From: Thermoplasmata archaeon
Lineage (GTDB): Archaea > Thermoplasmatota > Thermoplasmata > Lutacidiplasmatales > UBA184
Length of the DNA stretch: 64,000 bases
Reading direction: 5' to 3'
NCBI GenBank assembly: GCA_022749815.1
Contig: JAKIWV010000001.1
Span: forward strand, 578,124 to 642,123
Position numbers and translations under genes: made by a program. Positions within the stretch are counted from its first letter, which is position 1, and each line of letters begins with the position of its first letter. The notes below the pieces were generated by a model. It was not told where the DNA came from, ran no database searches, and was given only the letters and a program-made list of their open reading frames with translations. Shown one piece after another: positions 19,207 to 28,101 of this stretch.

Positions 19207-19974
19207 TCAGCTCGCCACCGGTCGCGTGCCTCGAAGGGGGGCCTTCCCCGGCCTCTCCGCTCGTTTCAATGGGGGCAGTACCACCGGTTCGGTCGCTTCA
19301 AGCGTCCGAGATTTTAGGGCGGAGTAGCTGTTCGCGAGGATCCGGAGTTGCCCTTTCCGGAGATGTTCTCCAAATGTCGAGCGCGAGAGTCCTTGCCGGC
19401 GGGCCACGGCATCCCAGGTCGATCGAGAGGGAACGTGGAGCAGGCCTTCTTCGAACGCGGCGACGAGGGCTTGGGCCTGAAGGTCGGTCAGTCCTTCGAA
19501 GAAGTGGACCGAGGCCGTGGGCAGGTTTCGAATGCTCCCGAGCCCGGTGCGGCGGGTGACCGACAAGAGTTCCACCTCGCCCACGCGGCGGAGGGGGGTC
19601 AGCAGCCGGTTCAATGCCTTCTGATTGGGAGCGACGAATCGATACGTCTCCTTTCCCTCGAAGTAGACGATCGGCGGAAGGGTCCACAGGCCGGCCTTCT
19701 CTGCCATCCGGGTTACGGCCGGAGGATCCGGCCACTGGAAGTCGGGCACTACGACCAGCGCGCTAGGTCCATCCTCCACCAAGCTTCGGGCCCGAAACGC
19801 CTCCCGCATCCCCGAGAGTACGCGTCGGAGCTCGGAGACGTCCGGACTCGACACAAGGAACACGTCGCGCCGGTTCTCACACCACAGGAGCAGCAACGAG
19901 CGAGGGTACGCGACGGAGACGTCGCAGTATGGGCATGGGTGCCGGACACGGATTCGAGTATCGATGACCGGCAT
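19207..19974 (-). CDS. Bacterio-opsin activator-type HTH_10 regulator
   Basis: C-terminal LTDLQAQALVAAFEEGLLHVPSRSTWDAVARRQGLSRSTFGEHLRKGQLRIL; N-terminal CPYCDVS. Confidence 0.8.
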   Translation of the reverse strand: MPVIDTRIRVRHPCPYCDVSVAYPRSLLLLWCENRRDVFLVSSPDVSELRRVLSGMREAFRARSLVEDGPSALVVVPDFQWPDPPAVTRMAEKAGLWTLPPIVYFEGKETYRFVAPNQKALNRLLTPLRRVGEVELLSVTRRTGLGSIRNLPTASVHFFEGLTDLQAQALVAAFEEGLLHVPSRSTWDAVARRQGLSRSTFGEHLRKGQLRILANSYSALKSRTLEATEPVVLPPLKRAERPGKAPLRGTRPVAS

Positions 19975-20092
19975 GCTGGTCCTGTACTCGAGAAGGTCTA
20001 TTTAGTCGGTGCCGCCCCAGGGCGGCTCGAACTCTATCTGGCCGGTTGGTATTGGCCTAACACGGGGAACGGTCTTTGGGAAAGTGGAGAAA

Positions 20093-20545
20093 ATGGTCGT
20101 AGATTTCGCCTTGAGGGATTCGCCGAGTTACCGAGTCGCGTCGATCGTCCGGATCGGACCGTGGAAGGAAGACAACCTTCGCGTCGAGTTCCGTGAGCTG
20201 ACGCGCTGGGCACAGAAGAACCGTGTGCGGACCGGCCACTGGATCTTCTTCGAACGAGATCACCACCGGTGGGAGGCGTGTCTCGAGATCAAAGACAGTG
20301 CCAAGGCGGAGGGTCGAATCCGTCTCAAGACGCTCCCCGCCACGCCCGTGGCTCGCGTGGTGTTCAACCCGGACGCGGTCTCCTCACGGATCGTGTACCA
20401 TGGGTTGAGCGATTGGACCCGTTGGCGGAAGAAATACGGAGAGATCCGCTCCGTTACCGCCGTACGGGAAGTCTACACGGGGGACCCGTGGGCCGACAAG
20501 AAGGCTTGGGCGAATTGTGAGGTGCAGTTCGTTGTCCGCAAGTAG
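20093..20545 (+). CDS. Conserved hypothetical, possible GyrI/effector-binding-like fold
   Basis: MVVDFALRDSPSYRVASIVRIGPWKEDNLRVEFRELTRWAQKN...EACLEI; start ATG 20093. Confidence 0.5.
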   Translation: MVVDFALRDSPSYRVASIVRIGPWKEDNLRVEFRELTRWAQKNRVRTGHWIFFERDHHRWEACLEIKDSAKAEGRIRLKTLPATPVARVVFNPDAVSSRIVYHGLSDWTRWRKKYGEIRSVTAVREVYTGDPWADKKAWANCEVQFVVRK

Positions 20546-20567
20546 GGCCCCCCGAAACCATGCGACG

Positions 20568-21053
20568 GTGAAGTCCGGGCCCGAACTGCCAGGGAATTGT
20601 TTCTTCTGCGAACGCCTCGCGGGCCCAGGGCCACGTCGGGAGCCGCTGATTTACGAGGACTCGCTCGTGCATGTGACACATTGGTCCGACTGGCAAGGTC
20701 CTAGCTACCAAGGAGCTGCCCTCATTCAGACCAAGCGCCACACCGACGGAGGTCTCCCGACGCTGACCCTCGCCGAGGGGGGGCGGATCGGCCGGCTGGT
20801 CGTCGAAGTGAGCCGCGCCCTCCGCGACGTCGTTGGGGCGGCCTGGACCTACACCTACTGTTTCACCGAGGGGTACCGACACGTCCACCAATTCGTGGTG
20901 GCACGCTACCCGAACACACCGGCAAAGTACAAGCGCCTGAAGGTGACCGAGTGGCAAGGCGCCCCTCACGGAACTCCGGCGCAGATCCGGAAGTTGGCGC
21001 AGAGACTCGGCGCAGCGCTGGAATCTTCCGGACCCGCTGGTCCAACCTCCTGA
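20568..21053 (+). CDS. HIT-family-like protein with variant active-site motif
   Basis: NCFFCERLAG...PLIYEDSLVHVTHW N-terminus and GYRHVHQFVVARYP motif (HxHxF rather than HxHxH). Confidence 0.6.
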   Translation: MKSGPELPGNCFFCERLAGPGPRREPLIYEDSLVHVTHWSDWQGPSYQGAALIQTKRHTDGGLPTLTLAEGGRIGRLVVEVSRALRDVVGAAWTYTYCFTEGYRHVHQFVVARYPNTPAKYKRLKVTEWQGAPHGTPAQIRKLAQRLGAALESSGPAGPTS

Positions 21054-21068
21054 GGCGGCGGAGACCCC

Positions 21069-22010
21069 TTGGTTCCGGGAGGCCGCCGCCGGCAGAGGGC
21101 TTCCGAAGAGACCCCATCGGGCCTCTACGGGCGGGACGAGGCCCTCCTAATCTACGCAGCGATGAGGGAGGATCCGGCCCGTCGATCCCTCGGTTCAGAG
21201 CGAATACTCGAGCTCGCGGAGCTCCTCGGTAGGAGTCCCGGGTCGGTCTCGCTAAAGATCGCGGGCTATCGCGCGCTGGAGGGGGACGACTCCCCACGGA
21301 CCCGGCGGGTGAGCTGGGTACAGAGAGCGGTTCGAGGAGATTTTGTCAGCAATACGACGGGCCTTCTCGACACGGCGACTAGAGTTCGCCGTCGGATGCT
21401 ACCGGGCCTCGCCTCCGCTCGAGTCGAGTGGCCGTCCTCGAACTCGCGATTGACTGGGCAACCTGACCGCATCCGCGCGGTGGCCGAATCGGCCGGTTTT
21501 CCCCCGGAGGCTTCTCTCCTGTACTCGCACACGCGAGGCCAGGTTCAAGGGGCCGCCCTCTCCTCGGTCCAGGTTCTGGCGGATCCCAAGGCGGCAGCCA
21601 AGTTTGCCGAACGACTCGTCACGGAGGTCGGACGGCATGCCCGGGTGAGCAGTGGGTTCTCGCGTGTGCGGCTCGGAAAGACTCAGGCCTTTGCCCTCGG
21701 GATACTCTCGTGGAAATTTCCGACCCTCCACCAGACGGAGCTGGGAGAAGACGCCCTGCTGCGTCTCGGCCGCGAGGTGGCTCGTCCCCTGATCCACGGT
21801 TTCGTCATCAGCCCGGGCAATGCGGAAACTGTCTCGAGGCTCGAGTTCGCTGAGTTTCGCCACCGTGTCCGCGAGGTCCTAGGCCTTGACCCCTCCCCCC
21901 TCTGTCCGACGTGTCTAGAGCTCCTTGGGTACCTGGCCGGGCAGGTTCAGAGGAAGGGGTCGATCGACTATAGTGCGACGCGGTGGAGTTCAAGCCGACT
22001 GGCACGATGA
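21069..22010 (+). CDS. Hypothetical protein with an HNH-endonuclease-associated-type N-terminal domain
   Basis: IYAAMREDPARRSLGSERILELAELLGRSPGSVSLKIAGYRALE resembles N-terminal segments seen in some HNH nucleases; no HNH motif visible. Confidence 0.5.
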   Translation: MVPGGRRRQRASEETPSGLYGRDEALLIYAAMREDPARRSLGSERILELAELLGRSPGSVSLKIAGYRALEGDDSPRTRRVSWVQRAVRGDFVSNTTGLLDTATRVRRRMLPGLASARVEWPSSNSRLTGQPDRIRAVAESAGFPPEASLLYSHTRGQVQGAALSSVQVLADPKAAAKFAERLVTEVGRHARVSSGFSRVRLGKTQAFALGILSWKFPTLHQTELGEDALLRLGREVARPLIHGFVISPGNAETVSRLEFAEFRHRVREVLGLDPSPLCPTCLELLGYLAGQVQRKGSIDYSATRWSSSRLAR

Positions 22011-22039
22011 GCACGCACGAAACCGGGAGGGGAACGCGA

Positions 22040-22056
22040 CGGGCCCGAGGGGAGTC
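22040..22056. repeat. Partial copy of the tRNA-Lys 3' end (copy 3)
   Basis: CGGGCCCGAGGGGAGTC; first 14 bases identical to the tRNA-Lys 3' end region at 24771-24784. Confidence 0.5.
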
Positions 22057-22414
22057 ACCGAATTAATTAGCCCAAAGGATTCGTCCCACCGATAGGGCGG
22101 GGTCTTTTGGAAACGGATACTGTGGTGGCCCATAGCTCAAGTTTGGGGGGGGGGGTTAGGAAACCCCTCTGTAGGAAAGGGTCGGAGAGACCGTCAGCCG
22201 ACTTTGGGCACATAGAAGGCGCCCTTCGATACAGAACATCGGCCTGGGAGTAATCCCGCAAGACCGCGACCTGGATGTAGCGCGCTAGAGGCGACAAGCT
22301 TAGGCCCCCACGGAGGGTGCCGGGCATAAGGCCATACCTAGGTCAGGGCCTGCCTCGCGCCGCCGCCAAACTCGTCGCGCCGCAGTCGCGATTCTTTGGT
22401 CGTTAGCCCTGATA

Positions 22415-23710
22415 GTGCCCGCACTGGGCGGAGCCGTTTTCATCCAGATCGCCGGAGGCGTTCTCAGCTTCAGTCCCACCCAGTCAGTCACGGGTTCTTC
22501 GGGATGGGGGGGTATCTGTCCCGCGGCGCAGCTTACCGGGAAGTGCAAGTGGTCCTCGGGATTCTCTGTCGTACCGTCGACTGGTCAAATCCTTATGACC
22601 ACGACAGCGGCGCAGTTTGCCTTTGGTGGCAGTTACCACAACTATTCTCTGGTGTTCAACTCCAGCTCGGCGTCCGTCTTCTCCTTTCTCAACCTCTCCT
22701 GTAGCTCGGCCGACCCGTACTATCCTGGATTCGGGGCTGACTTCTACATCCCTTGCGATCCGCCGAATTCAAGTTCGAACGTCGGAAGCGTCCTGATTGT
22801 AGACTTCTCGACGGACAAGGTCGTGGGGCAAATTCCGCTCAGGGGATTCTACACGAGCTGGACCGCGCCCGAAGGGTTAGCTTGGGACTCAGCCAATGGA
22901 CTTCTGTATGCTTGCAACTGGAACCTTGGGACCCTGCTCGCCCTTAACACAACCGCACGGTCCCTGGTCTTCAACGCTACCATCCCGGGCGGATGCAGCT
23001 GGGTAGTCTACGACCCATCCGCGAACGATCTCTTGGTATCCGGAGCCAGCCCGCTCCTCTACGGGGATGGGCTACACATTGTAGACCCACAGACCGGCAC
23101 AGCCGTGGCGACACCCTCCACGGAAGGGGTCACCGCCGGAACAGTCGACTCCGTAGCTGGTTGGACGGCGTTGGGAGCTGCATCGTCGGGTAACTCTCTG
23201 CAGGGTTCGGTGACCTTTGTCAATTCGTCTACTCTCGATTCAATTTCGACTGTCACGTTATCGGCCCCTTCCGGCACCGGCTTCGGCGTTCCTGTCCAGA
23301 TGCTTCTCGATCCGGCCCACGGGGACCTCTACGTGATCACCTCGGGGAATGTGTTTGCGATCAATTACTCGAGCCACGAGGTGCTTGCGGACATTGGAAT
23401 CCCAGCGAGTAACATCGGCTTGTTCTCCTCGATCTACCTAGCGTCCACCGACTCCCTTTACGTTCCCCTCGGAGGCGACATCTTGACGGTGAGCCTCACT
23501 CACCTCACGCAATCACAGCTCACGTCGTTCCTCTGGCTCCCTGCGTACGAAGGTATTCTGGGACTAGGCGTACTGGCGGGCGCCGTCTTGGCGGTCGTGG
23601 CGCACACGCGGCGGTCTCGTGGCCGCAAAGTCCCCGACCCCGCCCGGATTCAGCCAACGATCGAAAAGGCCACCGAAGAGCTTGATACCGGGAAACGTCC
23701 AGGCCCGTAG
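22415..23710 (+). CDS. Extracytoplasmic beta-propeller-like (YncE/NHL-type) protein with C-terminal TM
   Basis: Repeated VLIVDFSTDKVVGQIPL / LLYACNWNLGTLLALNT / DLYVITSGNVFAINYSSHEVL blades; C-terminal GVLAGAVLAVVAHTRRSRGRK. The first codon is uncertain (see findings). Confidence 0.7.
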   Translation: MPALGGAVFIQIAGGVLSFSPTQSVTGSSGWGGICPAAQLTGKCKWSSGFSVVPSTGQILMTTTAAQFAFGGSYHNYSLVFNSSSASVFSFLNLSCSSADPYYPGFGADFYIPCDPPNSSSNVGSVLIVDFSTDKVVGQIPLRGFYTSWTAPEGLAWDSANGLLYACNWNLGTLLALNTTARSLVFNATIPGGCSWVVYDPSANDLLVSGASPLLYGDGLHIVDPQTGTAVATPSTEGVTAGTVDSVAGWTALGAASSGNSLQGSVTFVNSSTLDSISTVTLSAPSGTGFGVPVQMLLDPAHGDLYVITSGNVFAINYSSHEVLADIGIPASNIGLFSSIYLASTDSLYVPLGGDILTVSLTHLTQSQLTSFLWLPAYEGILGLGVLAGAVLAVVAHTRRSRGRKVPDPARIQPTIEKATEELDTGKRPGP

Positions 23711-23903
23711 GCTCTCCGAGAACGGCGAATCATTCAGCAATCCCCAAGGTGTACCTTCCGACTAATCCCCTCGCTTGCTTAGCCTAGGACGAACCAATCC
23801 GTGCCTGGTCAACCCATGCCATTTGTAAGGGCATTACGCGAGCCGTTGCCCAGCTAGGCAACCCGCTACTCGGCCCAAGACCTCTTTCGGTGCTGGCTTG
23901 CGA

Positions 23904-23922
23904 ACCGGGCCCGAGGGGATTC
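23904..23922. repeat. Exact 19-bp copy of the tRNA-Lys 3' end (copy 2)
   Basis: ACCGGGCCCGAGGGGATTC at 23904-23922, identical to 24769-24787. Confidence 0.85.
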
Positions 23923-24066
23923 CCGTATTTTAAGGTCCGAAGGGATTCCTCTTTCGATAGAGAAACGGACCGAAATGAGTGGTTCATAACGGTCCTACGA
24001 TTGCACGCCGACTTTTGTTTGAGTCTCGTCGGGAGACTGGAATTGAGATAGTGGGTTCACCGTCTA

Positions 24067-24750
24067 GTGACCGCGGTCATGCCCGAAATTGGTCTTCGAC
24101 TATCATCCGCGGGACCCGCCGAGATGGCCTGGGGGTTCGTAATAGGCCTCGCGGGGCTTTTCGTGGCCTGGCTCGGCCCCATCCTTTTCCAGAATGATTG
24201 GAACTTTCCGAGCGTGTTTCCCGGCTTGGTGGTAGTAGGGGTTGGGACGGTGGTCGTCCTCGACGGGATCCGCCGGCCAGGCTCGATTCAAGACCCTGGA
24301 CTCTCGCCCAAGTCCCGGCGTCGACTTCAATATGGTTTGACAGCGGGGGCGGTAGCTGTACCAGTAGTTCTCATGCTGCTCTGGCTCGGTGCGCTTCCAG
24401 GCCTCTACTACCCGAGTCCGATCTCTCAGGTGATTTCCGTGGCTTGTCCTCCTACGACAGCCGGGACTCTTGTGGGGCCCGCCTTCCCCGGTTTCCCTCC
24501 GGGGTCCCATGTCACCTTCCGCTGGACCACCCAACCCGCGCTGAATGTTTGGATTGGGGTAGTTCAGAGCTCCTCGACATCCTCCGTAGGGTATCTCGGC
24601 TACTCCTCCAACGGAACGTCCGGATCGCTCTCGTTCGTCGGGAACGGTGGGGCATCGTGGTGGAATGTGGGCGTCGCCGATCCCCAAGCGGTGGGATGTC
24701 CCTGGGTCGACGACGTGCATCTGCAGGTCACGTACGTCCTCGGCCTGTGA
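24067..24750 (+). CDS. Membrane protein with C-terminal extracytoplasmic beta-domain
   Basis: TM segments FVIGLAGLFVAWLGPIL, VFPGLVVVGVGTVVVLDGI, GLTAGAVAVPVVLMLLWLGALPGL, then a Thr/Ser-rich domain. Start may be ATG 24079. Confidence 0.65.
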   Translation: MTAVMPEIGLRLSSAGPAEMAWGFVIGLAGLFVAWLGPILFQNDWNFPSVFPGLVVVGVGTVVVLDGIRRPGSIQDPGLSPKSRRRLQYGLTAGAVAVPVVLMLLWLGALPGLYYPSPISQVISVACPPTTAGTLVGPAFPGFPPGSHVTFRWTTQPALNVWIGVVQSSSTSSVGYLGYSSNGTSGSLSFVGNGGASWWNVGVADPQAVGCPWVDDVHLQVTYVLGL

Positions 24751-24770
24751 CGGAGTCTCGAAAGGCTCAC

Positions 24771-24843
24771 CGGGCCCGAGGGGATTCGAACCCCTGATCT
24801 TGCGGTTAAGAGCCGCCTGCTCTACCGGGCTGAGCTACGGGCC
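24771..24843 (-). tRNA. tRNA-Lys (anticodon CUU)
   Basis: Minus strand GGGCCCGTAGCTCAGCCCGGTAGAGCAGGCGGCTCTTAACCGCAAGATCAGGGGTTCGAATCCCCTCGGGCCCG: cloverleaf with acceptor, D, anticodon (CTCTTAA loop) and T arms; one G27-A43 mismatch; CCA not encoded. Confidence 0.9.
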
Positions 24844-24932
24844 CACGACGTGGGACCCGTCCAATTTCGGGTGGCCCACTTAAGGCCTCGCTCCCCGGCG
24901 GCGAAGGAGGCCGTACCCTACCGATTCAGCGG

Positions 24933-25688
24933 CTACGTGGTTGTCTCGACTCCCGTCACGCCGAACCGTCGCCGCACGACCGACGGCGGGTAATACGCGC
25001 TCAGTACAACCAGGGCGGCGAAGATCTCGAGCATCCCCTGAAGCCCTTCCGCCAACGGACCGCCGCCCAAACGTCCGCCCACATTCAGGATCCCGATAAC
25101 GAACCACGCTATCAGACCCCAACTCACCAACGCGATCCGGTACCGGGCGGTGGGGTCTCGTGTACGGAAGAACAGGGTGAAGTATAGAATCGCCCCGAGG
25201 AATTCGGGGATGAGGAGGATCACGACCAGGACGCCCAGAATCGGTCCCCCGACGGGGGTAGCGTACTGTAGGCCGACCGTCCCCATATGGACGGTCACCA
25301 TATTCGGTCCGCTGGCCGTGATGAAATAGAGCAGCAGGACGTAGAGCACCGCGTACAGCGAGGTGAGAGGAGCCAGGTACGCCCGGCCGGTGTACAACAC
25401 GACGAGATAGCCGACCAGTCCCCACAGCGCCGCGCACAAGAGGATGATCTCGAGATAGTAGAGCGTCAGGACGATCGGGAGGGAGGGGGTACTGAACGCG
25501 GCCGTTCCGTTGTCAATCGCACCGATCGCGGTCACGGCGGCCAGGCCCACCCAAAACAACCCGAACTGTCGGACCGGGAGGCGATTCTCCGGCGCAACGC
25601 GCCGATTCGAGAATCGCCATCCCACGAGGAGATAGACACCCACCGCGACGAAACCGGTGACGGCCACGACAAAGGAGGTGACGTCCAT
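24933..25688 (-). CDS. Multi-TM (about 7 TM) membrane protein
   Basis: About seven hydrophobic segments over 251 aa; no Schiff-base lysine in the last TM. Confidence 0.65.
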   Translation of the reverse strand: MDVTSFVVAVTGFVAVGVYLLVGWRFSNRRVAPENRLPVRQFGLFWVGLAAVTAIGAIDNGTAAFSTPSLPIVLTLYYLEIILLCAALWGLVGYLVVLYTGRAYLAPLTSLYAVLYVLLLYFITASGPNMVTVHMGTVGLQYATPVGGPILGVLVVILLIPEFLGAILYFTLFFRTRDPTARYRIALVSWGLIAWFVIGILNVGGRLGGGPLAEGLQGMLEIFAALVVLSAYYPPSVVRRRFGVTGVETTT

Positions 25689-25694
25689 CTCTTC

Positions 25695-26225
25695 TCACAC
25701 CAACTCCTGAATTCGACTCGCGATCAGCATCTGCCCCGGGTTGAACCGCCCCGCCGGGCCTCGGGGGGGCGGGGGAGTTCCCGCATGCGCGTCGCGGACC
25801 ACCACGCCGTAGCTTTCCTCCGCGCCATGGACCACTCGACAAACCTCGACCTCGATGGGGAAAACCGAACCGCTGGGGGAGCGGCCCTCCAACCGGATGG
25901 GTCCCCATTCGGTCCGGGGCCCCCGGGTCGCCGCCATTGCCTGGGCGAACCCGGCCTGGGTTCCCGGGGTCAGCAGTTCGGAAAACGGCCGACCGCGGAG
26001 CTGAACTTCCACCGTCCCGAACAAGCGATTGGCCGAGGGGTTCGCCCGTCGTATATGGCCCCGCTGGTCGAGTACGAACTGGCTGAGGTCCGCGCGATCG
26101 AAGAGGGCCCGGTAGACGGCGGGGTCTTCGGCGTCGGCCCTTCCGAGGAACGGGATGACGAGTACCGAGCTCGCAATGCCGTAGGCAAAGGGGCGGGATG
26201 ACCAACTTAGGGGCCGGAGTGTCAT
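25695..26225 (-). CDS. PAS-domain protein
   Basis: YRALFDRADLSQFVLDQRGHIRRANPSANRLFG...LRGRPFSELLTPG...RLEGRSPSGSVFPIEVEVCRVVH. Start at MTLRPLSWS. Confidence 0.7.
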   Translation of the reverse strand: MTLRPLSWSSRPFAYGIASSVLVIPFLGRADAEDPAVYRALFDRADLSQFVLDQRGHIRRANPSANRLFGTVEVQLRGRPFSELLTPGTQAGFAQAMAATRGPRTEWGPIRLEGRSPSGSVFPIEVEVCRVVHGAEESYGVVVRDAHAGTPPPPRGPAGRFNPGQMLIASRIQELV

Positions 26226-26271
26226 TCTCGGCGGAATCTGCTCCAGGGTTTTTCTCACCGCCGCGGGCCCG

Positions 26272-27903
26272 CTAGACGATGCGGAGGAGGTCGTAGGGAA
26301 TCGTGGCGGTGCCCTCGGTGAGGACGAGGCCCGACGTCCACGGCATCGAGCCGTAAACGAACACCCGGCCTTGTCGGGCCCGAAGGTGGATTTGGATCTC
26401 GGCAAGCGACCGCAGCGATTCGAACAGCGGTACGCCGTTTTGTCCGACGACGACGAGATGCATCGGCGCCGACCCGAGCCCCGCCTGAACATTCGCCGGG
26501 AAGTTGTCGACGACCTCGGGGGTCATCGGGTTGCCCAAGGCCGAGGCCATCGAATAGAATCCCTGCACATAGGCCACATTGAGGACCGGCGCTCCCTTCG
26601 TGCTGCCCGAGGCTAGGAACTGCGCGACCGCGGTCTGCGGCGCCGGAGAACCGTTCGCGGGAGGGTGGGACGCCGGCACCAACCCCCCGAGGGGTACGAC
26701 CATCTTCCCGAGCTCAGGGGCGACGAGCTTCGCATCGGTCTCCAGCTGACCGGTCACGTCCCCGACTCGGAAGCCCTGCTCCAGCCGTTGGCGCGGGGCT
26801 CCGGGATGCACGGAATCCCAGATCTCCTTCGCCGACAGGGACGGCGACGGGATCAGCAAGGCTCGGCCACCGAGGCTGACGACCGAGGAAATCATCGGCG
26901 AGAGAAGGAGCTGGAGGACGTGCTCTTGGATGTCCCCGTCGGTTTCGATTAGTGTGATCTTGCCTAACGGAAGCCGACCGAAGTTCTCCGCGAAGGCACT
27001 CGACCCCGGCCAGACGTGCGCAGGCATGGAGTCGGGTTCGTGCTCGAAGGGTCCTCGGCGCATGTGCGTGTACGCCTTGATGGGCTCGATGCACTGGAAG
27101 CGGGCGGCTTCGACCGTATAGGGATAGTTGGCGTTGGCGATCCGGATGCCTCGAAGCTTCGGAAGCTGGAGCCAGCGCTCGAGCCGGTCGTTGCCCATCT
27201 CGCGCTGGGTCACGACCACCCCGTTGACTAGGTAGTCGAGTTGGCTCTCCTCCCGCCGTTCCAGGACGATCACCACATGGGCGCGACCTCGTCCAAGGTG
27301 ACGGAGCAGCATCCGCTCCACCTCGCTCCGGTCGGGGAGGTCAGGGTGGTTGGTGCCGACGCCTCCCAGGTACTGCTCGACCAGGGCATCCCAGGAATCG
27401 ATGACAACAATCGACGGAGAATCCGGCGGGAGCCGACTCCACGCCTCCTGTACCGGGGAGGGAAGCCAGAGGAACTCGTTCAGTTCGCGGTTTTTGACCC
27501 CGGTTTCGTTGACCACTCGCTTGGCCTCCACCATCGTACGCCCGACGTCCCGGACCGTTGCGTCCAGGTTGCTCGTGTCGACAATCTGGATCTGTAGGCC
27601 CCCGTTCTCCCCCAGCCAGGGGAATCCGCGCTGGAGCTCCGCTTGGGAGACTCGGCTCGTGAGGAGCAGACGGTGACCGGTCGCGGCCTCGAGCAGGGCA
27701 AGACAGAGGGTCGTCTTGCCCGAACCGGGAGCTCCCCGGACCAGCAGGGACTGGGGTCCCGGGAGGGAGAGGAACTCCCGAAGTTCCTCGGGCAGTCGTT
27801 GGGCTAGACTCACTGGCACCTCTCGCGGGGTGTAGACCGCAGCTCCCCGCAAACTGTACTGGCCGCTTCGGCGTAAGAAGCTACCCATCGAGGGGCACCC
27901 CAC
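26272..27903 (-). CDS. GvpD/KaiC-like RecA-superfamily ATPase
   Basis: Walker A VRGAPGSGKTTLCLALL; Walker B-like PSIVVIDSWDAL; second half resembles a degenerate ATPase/regulatory domain. Confidence 0.65.
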   Translation of the reverse strand: MGCPSMGSFLRRSGQYSLRGAAVYTPREVPVSLAQRLPEELREFLSLPGPQSLLVRGAPGSGKTTLCLALLEAATGHRLLLTSRVSQAELQRGFPWLGENGGLQIQIVDTSNLDATVRDVGRTMVEAKRVVNETGVKNRELNEFLWLPSPVQEAWSRLPPDSPSIVVIDSWDALVEQYLGGVGTNHPDLPDRSEVERMLLRHLGRGRAHVVIVLERREESQLDYLVNGVVVTQREMGNDRLERWLQLPKLRGIRIANANYPYTVEAARFQCIEPIKAYTHMRRGPFEHEPDSMPAHVWPGSSAFAENFGRLPLGKITLIETDGDIQEHVLQLLLSPMISSVVSLGGRALLIPSPSLSAKEIWDSVHPGAPRQRLEQGFRVGDVTGQLETDAKLVAPELGKMVVPLGGLVPASHPPANGSPAPQTAVAQFLASGSTKGAPVLNVAYVQGFYSMASALGNPMTPEVVDNFPANVQAGLGSAPMHLVVVGQNGVPLFESLRSLAEIQIHLRARQGRVFVYGSMPWTSGLVLTEGTATIPYDLLRIV

Positions 27904-28101
27904 CGCGGGCTCTCGGGAGAGGTTGGGCCGGCTCGATCGACCAACCTACTCGGGATTCCCGCCCAACCACATCGGGATGGGGGTTCCCCAAAGCGCTCTG
28001 CGACAAGGCGGGTCGGCTGGAAGCCACGAGTTGCCCTCCGTCGGCCCTCGGAGCGGGCTTTCCCGGCGGACCGGGTACCCGAGGCGGTCCCCCCGAACTC
28101 G

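Noticed and set aside
22067-22327. Minus-strand 86-aa ORF across the poly-G tract
   Set aside because: No recognisable motif, and codon pattern and poly-G crossing suggest noncoding DNA.
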